This document shows, piece after piece, positions 35,871-48,560 of a stretch of 64,000 nt of DNA (positions within the stretch are counted from its first letter, which is position 1; each line of letters opens with the position of its first letter). Source of the DNA: Pholis gunnellus (Eukaryota; Chordata; Actinopteri; Perciformes; Pholidae); assembly GCA_910591455.2 (NCBI GenBank), contig OU342806.1, forward strand, positions 11,252,926 through 11,316,925. The letters run 5' to 3'. The notes under the pieces were generated by a model. It was not told where the DNA came from and ran no database searches. It saw nothing but the letters and a program-made list of their open reading frames with translations. Made by a program: the position numbers and the translations under genes.

Positions 35871-36194
35871 TGGGATGTTAGAAGATGTATGTAGGGAGGT
35901 ATAATGTGATGGAAATAACAATGCAACGGAATGGAAATGTCAGTTTCAGTGTACTTAAAGCAGCTGCAATGGAATGAGGTGTATTTTGTGATGTGATGTG
36001 ATTATCCCATAAAGGGATGGAGCAGCAACAATTGCTATGCATATAATAATAAGTGGCCATCATCCATCACATTTGTAATTTGACCATCTGTCTCGACTGC
36101 CAAACTTTTTTACACCAGTAACTCTTGACAACTGTGTCGTTTATTACATTTTGACAGCCATGAATCTTTGTTATAGAGGGTGTGGTATGCTCTA

Positions 36195-36262
36195 CAGATT
36201 GTAACCCCCTTGAGGCAAATTTGTAATTTGTGATATTGTCTTATATAAATGTAATTGACCTC
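36195..36262 (+). mobile_element. LINE/SINE 3' tail
   Basis: The phrases GTAACCCCCTTGAGGCAAAT, TTGTGATATTGTC and TATATAAATGTAATTGACC follow a high-copy fish retroelement tail (TTGAGGCAAATTTGTGATTTGTGATATTGGGCTATATAAATAAAATTGA as generally seen, here diverged). Only the tail is recognisable. Confidence 0.7.
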
Positions 36263-36539
36263 AGACCACTTACTAACATAAACTCATCATGATGCTGTGA
36301 TTAGTCCTGAGTCAGATACTAATATCAACATCATTATTTTACACTAACATCTGCTTTAAAATGCAAAGAGTCAAAAGCATTAGTTCCAATTGGCTCTTCC
36401 CATAAAACTGCTATTTTGTTCTGTTGTAAATGTGTGTATTTTATAAATTTATTTTTTCTTGTCATATTTGCTATTTTGTGAATGAATTAATTCAAATAAA
36501 TAAATGAATGGGATTCCTCCAGCAGAAAAAAGGTGGTAT

Positions 36540-37135
36540 CCAATAAAGTCCAAAGTTTGACCTCACTATGAAATTAGCCATTGTGTTATCTTTCAAAACC
36601 CCAGGCTCGTCCTCAAAGCTTATTCAATATGGGCCAGTAGATCCCATTACTCATCTCCAGAGAAGTTTAGTTTGGGGTCCTGACACTTCAAAAGGGGCCG
36701 GAGGCTCGGTACAATGTCCTCTATGCCTTTTGCAATGGGCCAGGGTCTCCAAGCTGCACAGAGCCAGGAAGAGAGAGAGAGGTGGGCGTGATATTATGTC
36801 CTAATAGGCCAAGCTGGACAGACAAACTGATAGCATCTGCCTGCTTTGTCCACGCAGGAGAATTTAATGGATGGACTGAGCGCCAAACGTTCAGCAGGAC
36901 AGAGATGAGGACAGAGATGGATGGTTAAGAGGCCACAGGCTTCCTCTGGCCATCGGGTCCAGCTTCTTATCTCTGACCGTCACTGGCCAATCGATTGGTT
37001 GTGGGGCATTAGTCATCAACTAAACCCAGGTCACAGCTTTCTACTTCAGCCATGGCCCACGGTGCAAAGCATTCTCAGCCTTCATACGTGCCACTGTATG
37101 CAGATGGATGAACATGAGCTCATATTTTGATAAAT
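36540..37135. promoter_or_regulatory. Candidate regulatory block with ATCGAT palindrome
   Basis: Unique sequence that includes CACTGGCCAATCGATTGG near 36981 and GGGGCATTAGTCATCAAC after it. Mixed composition and no coding structure. See the separate palindrome entry. Confidence 0.3.
36987..36998. promoter_or_regulatory. Palindrome CCAATCGATTGG
   Basis: A perfect 12-base palindrome made of two back-to-back CCAAT words sharing an ATCGAT centre. CCAAT is bound by NF-Y; ATCGAT is the core preferred by ONECUT and CUX proteins. A dimeric or competitive site is plausible, by inference. Confidence 0.45.
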
Positions 37136-37139
37136 GCAG

Positions 37140-37970
37140 AGCTGTCAGTGTGTTAGATAAGTTAAAGATCTCATCATGGTCAGAAACTGAATTATTTGCA
37201 AATATTAAGGGATGTTTAGGGTGTGACTAGGGTGTGTTTTTGCCTGTGTAAGTTTCGATTGAGATCAGTGATTTTTGTTTTTCTTTCTTTTAGCGACATC
37301 TTTGGTCCCAAGAAGATATTACTTTGGAGTTTGATATTCGGTAGAGGCACTGGCTGTATATAAATGTCACTAAGAGCATACTGTGGCTTTGCAAATGCAA
37401 AAAAATCAAATAAATTAGAGTTTTTCCAGGAATGAGGGACTTTCCCATAGGTGTATCAAAGCTTTTATAAATTGTCTTGGTTGAATCAATAATATATTGA
37501 TCTGCAAATGTTTTTTTTAGGTTTTAAATGAAAAAAAAAAATAATAAATTGTCATAAGCCTTTTTCAAATCTTTCAATGCTCCTGCCAACTTTTACATTT
37601 TAGCAGCTTTGAAAAAGCACCCAGGTCACTTTTCTGTAAAAGCCAATCTGGCAATTTGCCACATTCAGTTATGTGTTACGTTTTTGCGTCTGACTACAAT
37701 AAAATCAGGATGCTTAGAAACACATTGACCAGAACATTATATGTTACCTTCGATGTTTCCTCGTCTCACAGGTGGATTAGATTCCTGTTATTGTGGCTCT
37801 ATCAATATTCCTGTTAACTAAAATGTTGCTGCAAGAGAAATCACTGTGTAAAAGCCAGATAGCCATGTAGATGAAGTCTAATATATATATAACATCACTG
37901 CTCAACAAGTTGTTGTTGTTGGAGATTCTGCAACAAAGATATAATGTTTAACGACGGGAACTGTATCCTC
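37140..37970. other. AT-rich non-coding, nothing recognised
   Basis: No gene or repeat family seen. A-rich and T-rich runs occur at 37511-37547, and a short TA array at 37881-37892. Confidence 0.35.
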
Positions 37971-37974
37971 TTAC

Positions 37975-39060
37975 TCAGGTCTGTGCAGTATTCAGGTATA
38001 AACCAGGATGGAAACATTTTTTAAACAGGCCATAGTATTTAAGATGTCTGATGGGGGTTTGGGGGTGTAACCTGGTTTTACATGGCTTGACGGGCTGCAG
38101 ACAGAAATCGCGGGGCACTGCGGGGTAGCCATTAGGGCACAAGACGAGGGGAGCCAAGAGGATGTCTGCACTCCGGGGATCTAATCCGGGTCCATTGGCT
38201 CTACTTTGGTAAAAGACCAGTTTTGCAGTTCCTGAGCTCCCTCGGGTTCTGGCAGGTGCTTTAGTCCACCAACAATTAGCCATCCCCAAGGTCTGACTAC
38301 TTTTGTGGCTGAATTAAGCCCATAGGAGCATTAACTCTAGTCCCATTGGCCCCAATGGAAAAGTCAGCAGGGGCACCTTTTTTCGGCTTGGTTACCTTAA
38401 TTGTTTCATTTTCTTGTTGGGATGTTAATAACATCCAAATCCCGACTTAGTCCCAAGGATCTTTTCTTACAATGTTAACAAAAAGAAAGAAGATTGAAAA
38501 ACTCTGCATGTGCTGACAAATTGCTTAACTGGCACAGTCACCCAGTCAGTAGCAAGTTCTGGCTTCAGTCGATACTATAGTGACGTGAAGAGCCACTGTG
38601 TTGGACTCCATCCTTTTACACAGTTTACTTTTTCTCATCATTGCCCTCTTCAGTTCTCAGTTCTTTGGTCTGTGAACATCTGCTCTGAGCTCTTCTTAGT
38701 GAAGTCTTTACTGCCTCACCTTTTAATCTTGGTTTTGGAATCAGCCCTCTTCTTATCGTGAAGCTTTGAGCTTCTGCATGAGAGTGAAATTAATTGTGTG
38801 CTAAGCAGAGTGGAATTAATGGCTTGCACTGAAACCTGTGGCCACGGCTGGCTTAGCCCCTCGCCGATCCCCCTGATCCGGCTTGTTACAGGAGCTTGGC
38901 CATTGTAGATGGTGAGATGATTGTGTGGTTTCGGCCTCTTGTCTCTGTCTCTTTTGTCTTTTGGGGGAGCGCAGGGATCTCTCCTTTTGTCTGCCTCCAT
39001 GTTCCTTTCAGGCGGTATCACAGCTGGCCTCTTTAATTCACTCAGGACATCGGATGACCC
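37975..39060. promoter_or_regulatory. Candidate conserved non-coding cluster
   Basis: Two repeat-free blocks, 38040-38470 and 38770-39060. Words such as GGTAGCCATTAGGGC, GCTGAATTAAGCCC, GCATTAACTCTAG, GAAATTAATTGTG and GTGGAATTAATGG are frequent. Long minus-strand frames (104 and 151 codons) lack splice-bounded structure and known domains. Confidence 0.32.
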
Positions 39061-39082
39061 TACCCCCCAGGAGGCTACTGTA

Positions 39083-39106
39083 AACACACACACACACACA
39101 CACACA
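39083..39106. repeat. (CA)n microsatellite
   Basis: About 12 CA units, closing the conserved-looking block on its left. Confidence 0.93.
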
Positions 39107-39589
39107 TGCACATCTAAAAGGGTTGCTTTCTGCATTTTAAACATTTTGACATTTGTAAATGAGATCCACAATTACTTGAATATTGACAGGGTACTTTGTC
39201 GGGCTTGCCTCATGATCACTTGCAAAGCTAAAGCTTTCAAATGCATATCATTTCCCTAACAACTGCTGTGTATTGGGCAAATAACAAACATGTTAGCATT
39301 CATGTTTATTATACTTTCCTTGCACAACCATTATCCAGTTAGCAAAGTTTCAACAAAACTGTGTGAGTCGGGTTTTCATCAGGTTGTCCCTGGGAATCCC
39401 CAGCATGTGTTGTCTAGCCATCTGCCCACTCTAAAGATGCCGACTCATTGAGCGTCACAAATAGAACTACTATATGGTCAAACAATTACCTAAACAGCTT
39501 GGTAATGGTTTTATGGTGTCTGGAATGATGGCCTGCAAAATAAAACTACAGGATCCCCACAAAAACCTTACATGGCTGTAAACATGTAT

Positions 39590-40760
39590 TAACCAGAAAA
39601 TGGGCCTTGTGTGGCATCATTTAGAAGAGACAAAGACTGTCCCTCGGACAAAGAGTAAAGATGCAGTAAGAAAGAGTGGATTCTACATAGCTAATGAGTT
39701 GCACCATAGAAATGTAAAGAGGTGGGTCTTTAGGAAGAGTGGTTGCCCCGCTGGTCGGGCCTGATAGACTGTAAAGTGTGGAGGTCCGGCCACTGTGCCC
39801 ACTGTCCATTGTGGCCATGTTAATTCACCCGGGCCCCCAGTTATGTCACGGAGGTCTTTTATTGCGGCGTGAGGTGGAGGGGGACCGAGTCATTATGGGA
39901 AGGAAACTCTCCGATAAACCAGAGATGAGAAAGAGGCTTTGTTGATTGTTCGTTCTTCAAGAATCTCAAAGAGGAGCACCCTCCTCCAGCCACAAATAAA
40001 AATAGAACTCCGAACACGCGCAATGGAGGACTTGCCAATTTACCTCAGGGTCCTTCAGCGACAAGGGCCACTACTCTACCTCATGAGAAGTGGTCAGCCA
40101 TTAAGAGGAATTGACAGGGAAACCCTTGTGTCAAATGAACATCATATAAGGAGACTGACATGAAAACGCACAGATGAGCAGACGAGCCTTGTTCTTTTGT
40201 AAGTTTCACGAGGTGGTTGAGTTAAGACAAAGGACTTCTTGGAAATAATGAACGGAAAAAAAAAGAACAATTCCCAGTGATGCAATTTCTCCACTAGGAA
40301 ATGCAATGAAAACGCAAGACTAGGGCAACAACTATATACACATGAAAAATCATTAAACCATAAGTAACTTAAGATGTACATTTGTATCTAAAAAAACACC
40401 ATGTCAAGCATTGTCAGAAATAGTGGAGCTGCTTGTGCTGTATTGCAAACTTTAGGCCGATCCCTTCATTATCGCATCTAAATGGTTGAATTAGGGGGAT
40501 ATCAGTGTTTTTGTGTTTGAGAAGATGGGGACTTGGAGATTATACCGTCGATTGAAATGTAAAACAGCTATTGCAATTACCCATAACCTCAGCGCGAACC
40601 TTGCCTGAAACAATGCAACTAGTTTCAAAGGCTGAGAGACAGGCGCTTCCCTGAGAGGCACGGCTAGATAACAAGAAGGCATCATTAAAGGTAAAGGAAG
40701 GGAAAAAGAGATTTTTATTTTATCTTTCCTCACAGTGATATGGTCAACAGAGGAGCCCCC
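39590..40760. promoter_or_regulatory. Candidate conserved non-coding cluster
   Basis: Unique sequence with GC-rich stretches near 39725-39910 and AT-motif stretches near 40470-40620, including TCATTATCGCATC and GCTATTGCAATTACCC. No exon accepted. Plausible enhancers only. Confidence 0.27.
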
Positions 40761-41377
40761 TCAGCCAAATCCTCTTTGAGTGGGAAGTGAAATCATGATC
40801 AAGATAAAATGTGAGGTTAGGTCAGTTTTGTTTCTATGTTTGTGATTTATTCAGTGCAATATCAAAGTGTGAAATAAAACTTGTTTGGTAAATAGACCAC
40901 TGGGATTCAATACGCCGTGGCTGCAATGTGTTAGATAAGAAAGAACTTCATACAAAGTGTAATTATCAGGCAAATTATGTGAGAAAAATTAATCAAAGTT
41001 ACAACTTTTCTTATTGTTGACGTTGTCCGTCAGTAGAGGTGTCAGGATTTGGTTTGTGCTCGAACCCTTTGTCGTTGGATTGGTGGTAACAGTTGTGTGT
41101 GGATTACTCCTCCCTGACCTGCCATGTTCTGCCGCTTCTCAGAGCTGTGAAAGGTCTGTTCAGCCCCAAGACAGAGCTGGATTTAGCAGATATTTGCATG
41201 TTAATGTCCACAATACAATCCAGTACAGAGAACAGATATGGGATCAGAGCAACTGCTACCTTTTAAAAAGGGTCTTGTGTCCCTTTTTTCATGGGAGGTC
41301 TTTTGACTGTTGGAATTAGCAAAGTGCGCTGTTTCAGTATGCGTGTTGGAGGAGTGGGGGGCTGAAACACACACTAC

Positions 41378-41378
<1 letters not shown>

Positions 41379-41417
<39 letters not shown>
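41379..41417. repeat. (CA)n microsatellite
   Basis: About 19 CA units. Confidence 0.95.
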
Positions 41418-41420
<3 letters not shown>

Positions 41421-41429
41421 CACACCTAA

Positions 41430-43305
41430 TCTCACCCTTCTTCATTGCCCCAGATGGATAGGTTTGTCTCTCTGTTTTGATGTTCGCTGCTGTCCCCTTA
41501 ATTCCAGTATTTAATCACTCTGTGTCTCGGCACAGAGACCTCAGCTTGCCCTTAACCCACTTGAGAGCGACCCCGATCACTTTTCAAATCTGCTGTGACT
41601 GCAGCCCCAGTATGAGGAGCAGATGTGGGACATGAGCCAATCTGCTCCTCGAGGTGTTTGCCATCTCCATCCTCTCTGTCAACACTCTGCTTTCTCTGAC
41701 ACCCTGTCACTCTCACAATAAGAGGCAGAGCTCTTTGTGCTGAGATGAGTTTCGATGGAGACGGCAAACTCTGTCCAACACTGATTTAGATTGCTGGATG
41801 TCAAAGGGGGTTGTTTGATGTTTGATCGTCTGTTGCCGTTTGTGCTTTAAAGGCCTGACTGTTTGGGCCTTGAGCCGATGTGTCCTAACAAGTATTCTTT
41901 AGATTGGTGTTTGCATAGATTTGCATACTGGCCTGAAGATGGGCTTTAATGAAGAGGTGGGTTTTTGGAGTATTTACGTTTTGGAGTGAATTGTTCAGCC
42001 TGTTGATCAATAGATGACGGAGCAGCTAATAAAGAGGAGAAGTTGTATAGTGTCCAGGTCTTTCTTTCCAGTGATATATAGTTTTGTTGTGATTTGCAAT
42101 TTGCATGCTTAAAAGCCACATCAAGTGAACTAAGGGTCGGGCTGTGCTCGATCAGAACTCGTGTTCATAGTTGCTCCAAACAGCCAAATCGTCTGACCAA
42201 AAGAAAAAGAAGATTCAGCAATAGCAGATCAGGAATGAACTATCGTGTATAATCACAATTTAATAGAAATTAACTAACATGTACGTTGAAAGTATCTTGA
42301 TGTGTGGGTTTCAAAATATGACTAAATAAAGGTTATTTTTGCATGAATGGAAAACAGCATTTTTAGTTTAGTCCTATCCGTATTTAGCTCCAGTTTGTTT
42401 TTCTCATATAATCATCTTGCGTTTATTATTACATTTGAATAACAAAAATAAGCTTTGCTGTGAAAAATATTTAGTATTGAGTGTTGCCTCCGCTGGTCTC
42501 GTCAGGGCAGTGCCTGCAGAGTCCCTCCATGTGATCCATTGCGTCTCAGCTGACTTTGCATTTACGTCTAAAGTATCACCTGACTTTTGTGAAGAAAGAG
42601 GGTTAAACGCAGTGTTGTTTTGACATTATCTTCCTAACTAATTTTCAGCATGAGATGATGACTATACATTTGGGTGAGGTGGGGACAGCTACCTTCTTTC
42701 CTTGCTGAGCAGCACAAGGGCCCTATTGAGGTGAACAATGCCCCAGCAGAACAGATAGGTGCTACTGTTTGGAAAAGGAAGCTGTGACTCAAACCACTGC
42801 CTTTAGCCTAAAGGTGTGAAACAAATTAACACCTCTTAAGCCCAGTGACACGGTGGCTTATGTATATGGTAACTCCTCAATGTAGCAGCAGGAGCCTTCA
42901 TTCCAGCCATCCTCTATTCAGCCACCACACACGTCAGCGACGCATCAGCTGACCCCCATTTCGTGGTAACGTGACAGACAGAGGTTTGTGTGTGATAACA
43001 TCTGTGATAATGAGCGTTTGGTTGATGAGGCCAGTCCTGTGACCCGTGTGGTTACTTTATGGTCTTCCCGTGGCCATGCTCCAGTTTGAGGCTTAGTTCA
43101 GCGGTGGCCAAAGGCAATTTGTTCTGGTCATGCGGCCGGATGCTGAGATGAAAGTAAAGAAGTAATATCACTGCAGTGCTTTCACAAACAAGACGGCTTG
43201 TAACTCTAATTTTATCATATCACGTATTGAGAGGACTATCGTAATGCACATGCCAAACGGTCATTTCTTAAATAGAGTCCACATGTGGGGGACATGGCTC
43301 GTGAG
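41430..43305. other. Non-coding; two POU octamers
   Basis: Mostly unique, no gene seen. Perfect ATTTGCAT octamers occur at about 41919-41926 and at 42099-42106, 180 bases apart on the same strand. Confidence 0.3.
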
Positions 43306-43307
43306 GT

Positions 43308-43336
43308 TTCATACAAAGCTGTCAGCTTTGTATGAA
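43308..43336. repeat. Perfect palindrome, 14-bp arms, 1-base centre
   Basis: TTCATACAAAGCTG and CAGCTTTGTATGAA are exact reverse complements flanking a single T. It lies alone in unique sequence, without recognisable transposon ends around it. Confidence 0.92.
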
Positions 43337-43779
43337 CACAACAGGGGCAAAAGACATAGAAGTAATGCTGAGGATGAATGTAGAAAGATGATTTAAAGGT
43401 TTAAACTAATTTAAAACTAACAAATGTTTTTTTTTTCAAATAGAGAAAATCAGCTGGATTTGATTGTAGTGGATGTGTGTTGAAAAATCTGATAGATGTT
43501 TGTGAAATGCATTAGATAAGGATTCCTGGTGCTAAGGGGGTCAAATAGGTGGTGTTATATGTGATTGTCTGCTAGAGCTAATTAACATTCTAAGCTAGTC
43601 TGTGCATTGCTGAATGAAATACAAATTGAGTGTTAAATGTTCTCTATGCGATATTCAGAGCATTAATAAAGCATCAAACAACTATTTGTAAAGTAAAGAT
43701 ATAGTGGAGTAATGTCTACCTGTGCTGAGAATAAAGTCGCTCTCCCTCCATGTGTGTTTTAATCAGAGTTTCTCTGTGC

Positions 43780-44240
43780 AATGCTTACATAGCCCGGCCG
43801 GCCGTGAATGCTGTTAGTGCATGTAAGTGCATGTGAGCATGCCACAAGCTACCTCATGGCTGCCGGTCACAGCTAATAACACCGTCCCAACGCTCACCCT
43901 GCGGTTCCTCCTCAGGTAAACACTGTTAGCTCTGTCAGCACCGTTGTTTGCACGGTTAGTTGCGAGCCGCCAGCTCAGCTGTTGCCATGTTGAGAGCCGT
44001 GCAGAAGCAATGAATGGGCTCTGAATTTTCGAATACAGCACCTTTTAAGTAAATACATTTTTCTGGCTCACTGCCTTGCCTCATGCCTGGTCGGGATGTT
44101 GCACTGTCACCTTGCAGCTTTGCCATGTCCACATCTTTAATTATACTGTTAGAGGCACGCTCCCATGGCAGGCAGAGGCGTAACACGTGTTAGTGAGGGG
44201 GTTGCAGAGAGTTGTGGGTAAATCAAAGCAATGAGATGCA
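43780..44240. other. Unique or old transposon-derived sequence
   Basis: GC-rich opening (GCCCGGCCGGCCGTG) and several GTTAGC/GTTAGT words reminiscent of decayed DNA transposons in fish. No terminal repeats found. Not classified. Confidence 0.25.
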
Positions 44241-44340
44241 CCTGCACCGATTAAACCTCACCTGAATATACCCCGACACACAATTATACATGCTGCATTT
44301 CAGACATGCTTAGATCTAAATATTTCTCAGCATTTAGGCC

Positions 44341-44507
44341 ATGTCCACACTACTACGTTTCCATTCTACTTCCTGTTTACACCCGCATGCCCAGTGTACG
44401 TCAGTAGTCGTGTAATATTGGTTTTCAGGCGTTCTAGTATGGACGGGGATCATTTAGAAAGCGGTGCTGAAACGCCCGTGTGGACGGAGACGTATTAGTG
44501 TGGATGT
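44341..44507. mobile_element. MITE-like DNA transposon remnant, copy 1
   Basis: The left end ATGTCCACACTACTACGTTT and the reverse complement of the right end (ACATCCACACTAATACGTCT) match closely as terminal inverted repeats about 167 bases apart. The interior has more GTGTGGACGG words. There is no coding capacity, as expected of a non-autonomous element. A relative lies at 54809-54940. Confidence 0.75.
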
Positions 44508-45149
44508 AGCGAGATCACTCGATCACAGCCACATACATGATGATATTTACATGCATATGTGAACATTTCAGTATTGTTTGGAAGTAATTTAATCTAAAGT
44601 CAATCCAAAAATGTAAATGTAAAGTTGCCCATATATTTGCATATAGTTTATTCGATGAGTGCATTTCGTCTTATCTCTGCCTCCCTCTTTACCAGCAACT
44701 GAGAAATCTGAATTTACTAGAGCTGCTATTCATCGTGGTTATGGTTGGTCATAAAGCAGATGATAAGTACACCTTTAAAGTGTGTCCAATCCATACTATT
44801 GATGTAATGGTTGTTTAATGTCTGTGTCCATTCCAAGTTTAGTGTGTAAGTGGCTGCTGATTGCCAAATGCAGGCCAGGTCTCCTCCCCACGGACGTGTC
44901 TAGAGGCTGGCGTAACACAGGGCCACGACCCGGCTGCTTATATACCATCCATTCCTTCCTCCTCTCCCCTGCTACTCCCTTCCCTTCTCCCGTCATCCAT
45001 TTCTTTGTTCTGTCATTATTTTATGAAGTAGTGGGATGATGGTCATTTCTGGTGAGAGGTAGCCGGATCAGAAGGGGAGAGGAGTGTGCCGTCCATCAGA
45101 CGGCTCGTCCCTCGCTGTCTCCTAATGATGATATCACTGGAGCCAGACA

Positions 45150-45200
45150 GGCAACACACACACACACATTCACAGATAGACACACACGCACACAGGAACA
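45150..45200. repeat. Short CA-rich tract
   Basis: Interrupted CA units (about 45153-45168 and 45180-45195). Minor. Confidence 0.75.
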
Positions 45201-45339
45201 CATCTCGTGTCGCCTCGCCTCGGGCTACATGTCTACCAGGCTACTAAGGTGACTCACAGTGGCCATGATGGAGTGTGTCACCGTGACCGGAGTCTGGTGT
45301 CTGCATGACTTTGGGTGTGTGTGGCGTCAGTGTGTGTGT

Positions 45340-46000
45340 TTGTGTGCCTACGTACAGCTGAATGCATTGGTGAAATGGAGCATGATTTACCCAGTCACCC
45401 CCTGGAGTGCGCCTCTCTTATGAACTCATCTGTGACTCAACTAATAGCTAAACCTGCCACAGATTTAGGTATGGCCTCAAGACCCCACGACCCCACTGCA
45501 GGTTTATTGAAGTCTGCATCACTTAGCTGGCATCCAGAGAGGAGCGGGTACTCATGAACTCATAGTTTTTGTTGCCTTTAGGAGGCCTCACTCAGTGAAA
45601 TCATGCACCGTGTATGAGCATCCTTTGATGGCAATAAAGCCAACAGGCATAAAGGATCATTAATAGTCTGGAGCCCTCAGCACAGGACATTACTAATGAG
45701 TGATCAGTCTGTTTTACAGCCATCTGGTGACAAGGCAATCATATGACTGGAGCTCCCTGTGAGCGACATGTTTTAATGTTTTAAGCGATGGAATTTGCAG
45801 TGACGTTAGATTTAATTGCGACACACAAAATCATATTTTACTTTATGACCTGATATTAAGTATGTTGGATGTGTGAATTAAATGGTCGGTTAGACTTGTG
45901 ACGGGTCAAAGTTCTGTCTTATCGTTGAGTGCGGGTGAACCTGCCCGCCTGCTGTTGGATGATGTTTATAGTCCTTATCAGGCTCCACAGCAGCCAAGCG
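45340..46000. other. Unique non-coding, possibly regulatory
   Basis: No gene. The sequence 45590-45800, with CATTAATAGTCTGG and TACTAATGAGTGATC, has enhancer-like texture. Confidence 0.25.
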
Positions 46001-46001
46001 C

Positions 46002-46115
<114 letters not shown>

Positions 46116-46123
46116 CTAAACAT

Positions 46124-46244
46124 ACAAGCCGCTGCCCTCTTGATTGCTTTAGTGGCAGAAACTAACAAACTACACACTCACATACACACTTCAGATTCAT
46201 GCACACAAGCCTCTGGCCTCTTGATTGCTTTAGTGGCAGAAACT
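46124..46244. repeat. Direct duplication, 81-base period
   Basis: A 40-base segment starting ACAAGCC at 46124 recurs at 46205. The words CTCTTGATTGCTTTAGTGGC and GGCAGAAACT are identical in both, while the intervening CA-rich text differs. A shortened trace (CCTCTGGCCTCT) appears near 46322. It looks like a two-copy minisatellite between CA arrays. Confidence 0.88.
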
Positions 46245-46273
46245 GCACGCAAACCAAACAAACGGGTGTGCAT

Positions 46274-46298
46274 ACACACACACACACACACACACACT
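46274..46298. repeat. (CA)n microsatellite
   Basis: About 12 CA units just after the duplicated segment. Confidence 0.93.
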
Positions 46299-46319
46299 CA
46301 CATAGACACATAGGCACAG

Positions 46320-48560
46320 TTCCTCTGGCCTCTCAGTCTTTTCCCACACTGATAGAGATCTGGAGCATGCCATAAAGCACAGTCTTGGATCACAGGACAC
46401 AACGGAGGCCCTCCTCTCTCAGCCCACTTTAGATCCCTCACAGCTCCCGGGGGTGATAAGATGTCTGCGGTGCCTCCCTTATACTCCTCTCCGGCACCTC
46501 CCCTCTCTGCTTCTCCTCACCCACTCCTCCTGCTCTCCTCAGCGCCGCCTTGTCTTCACCTCTCTGCCTCGTCACCCTTGTGAAATTCGTAGATATTTCC
46601 TCTTGCAAAGTCTGTCTTAGCTGTCCCTTTAGCTTTAACTGCACAATAACTATTCCAATGATTGCTAGAATAGCTATCAATCCAAATCACAGCTAAGCTG
46701 GTCTGCTGGCTTGACATTATAGTGGTAACTTCAAACCATATAAAACAGCGCATCACCAGCTATAACTCTCCTGTTTCCTTGACCTCTTCGTCACATAACC
46801 AGCATGACCTCAGCTCAAAGAAAAAATGTTTCTGCCCACACGGACCTCACCTGCCTCCCCCAAGTAGATTTTTAAGTTGAAATATCTCAGCTATTTCTAT
46901 GATGTCATGATTTAATGTCCAATTAATGGATCAGTGGAAACTGAGATTGTTTTAATGCTGTTCTGCAGATTATTTACTGGTGTTTGAGCAAGTCCAACCC
47001 TTTGCTGGTTGTAAATCATCTGCCCTCTCTTGACCCTTACAGCGCTATAAAGCAGCGCTTCCTCTGGCAGGACGGCTAAGTGAGCTTTAATAGAGCCTGC
47101 AGAGCACGTTTTACCCTTTAAAGATGATTATTTTTAGTGTGTCTTTAGTAGGCAGGAGTCTGTCTAAAAGGGTCATGTAAATATAGATATTTTATGTAAT
47201 TCACACCTTCCTTCATTTATTAGCTCAGTGCTGTTGAAGCTTGTGGACGAGGATGAAACTGCTATACAGAAAGAGTGCATGTGTTTACCTTTCTTCTGTG
47301 ATCAATCCGCCCAGCTTGCCCAATATAGTTCTGAAAAGTGACGTGTTTATAATATTTCTACAGATATTAAATATTTCTTCCTTCTTACTGAGCAGATATA
47401 ATAAAGTATAATTATCTCAGCGTCCTGTAGTTGTGTAACTATGCCAACAGTTTGGAGCTAATTAGAAAGCAGTAAGTAATCATAACTTTTGCAAATAATG
47501 CCTATTTTCTGGATTTTGCTTCATTGCCAGTATGGCCAGCAGGGGTTGTTATGAGTGGAAGTGGTCATCTAGTCATTCAGCACTATGTTGGGTGTGTAGC
47601 GTCTAATCACTAAGTGCATACAGTCAGTGTAAACATTTTAGTACAGGAGAGGTGGGATTAAAAGGAAACAACTCATGCAATTATTCACCATTGTCATTAA
47701 CCCTCTAACACAGCAACAGTGCCTTTACTATAGAAACATAACATTGGTTTGCGGTGCTTTTCAGTCTGCACATACAATTATAAAGTCAACAGAACAACCT
47801 AAAGTCGGTTTATATCACTAATCGATTTATCGGAGGTAACAGATGAACTGCAGTGAAAGTCTCTTTCTTATCTCTTTTTTATCACTTACGTATAGTGATT
47901 CAGCCTGTACTGCTCCTCTCAAGAAAACTTTTACATTGACTGTTCTGACACAGGACAGGACCAGCAGGGATGTTTTTTACTTTACTACATTAGCAATTGC
48001 GGTTTGTTTGGAATTTATCGGAGAAATAATTGGGAGTTGACCAGCATGACCGTTAACAGTCACCACAGCCAAACAAAGACCTACATTTTATCAACAGAAA
48101 ATCCAAGAGGAAATGACAAATGCAGTGTACAACTTTCCCTGCATTGAGCGCTCAGCATTTAAGATGTCCCCAGAATTACAAAGTCTGGATTTGTATGACA
48201 CAACAATGAAATGAAAATACTGATGAACTACATCTATGAGCGGTTTCATTGACATTTTATTCTCCATTACTGCTGTGGAAACGGCAGGCGGATTGTTACA
48301 ACCTTCCCACAGACATAAGAACTCAAGATCATCTCTTTCTAACACAATAACATAAAAAGAACTGCAAAGAAACCAATAACTAAATAAAATAATGCAAAAG
48401 GTGTAGCTTGAACAAAGAAACAAAGTAATGTGATGAGACAGCGTGTGTGGGAAAGGACTGGCGAGTTGGGTGAACACAAAAATGAGTGGTCGAAGGAAAG
48501 GGTCAAATAAAAACGGAATGACCACCCTTGGTTGTATGTGTGTGCCTATGATGAGTTGAT
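46320..48560. other. Non-coding, nothing recognised
   Basis: C/T-rich near 46400-46570, then AT-rich with mixed blocks (46930-47170 unique). A minus-strand frame of 144 codons at 48091-48525 is driven by AT-rich composition and has no recognisable domain. Confidence 0.35.

Noticed and set aside
37975..38289. 104-codon minus-strand open frame
   Set aside because: No recognisable domain and no splice signals at useful positions; treated as part of a non-coding block.
38716..39171. 151-codon minus-strand open frame
   Set aside because: It begins inside a TG array, and the remainder shows the texture of conserved non-coding DNA. No supporting splice sites or domain.
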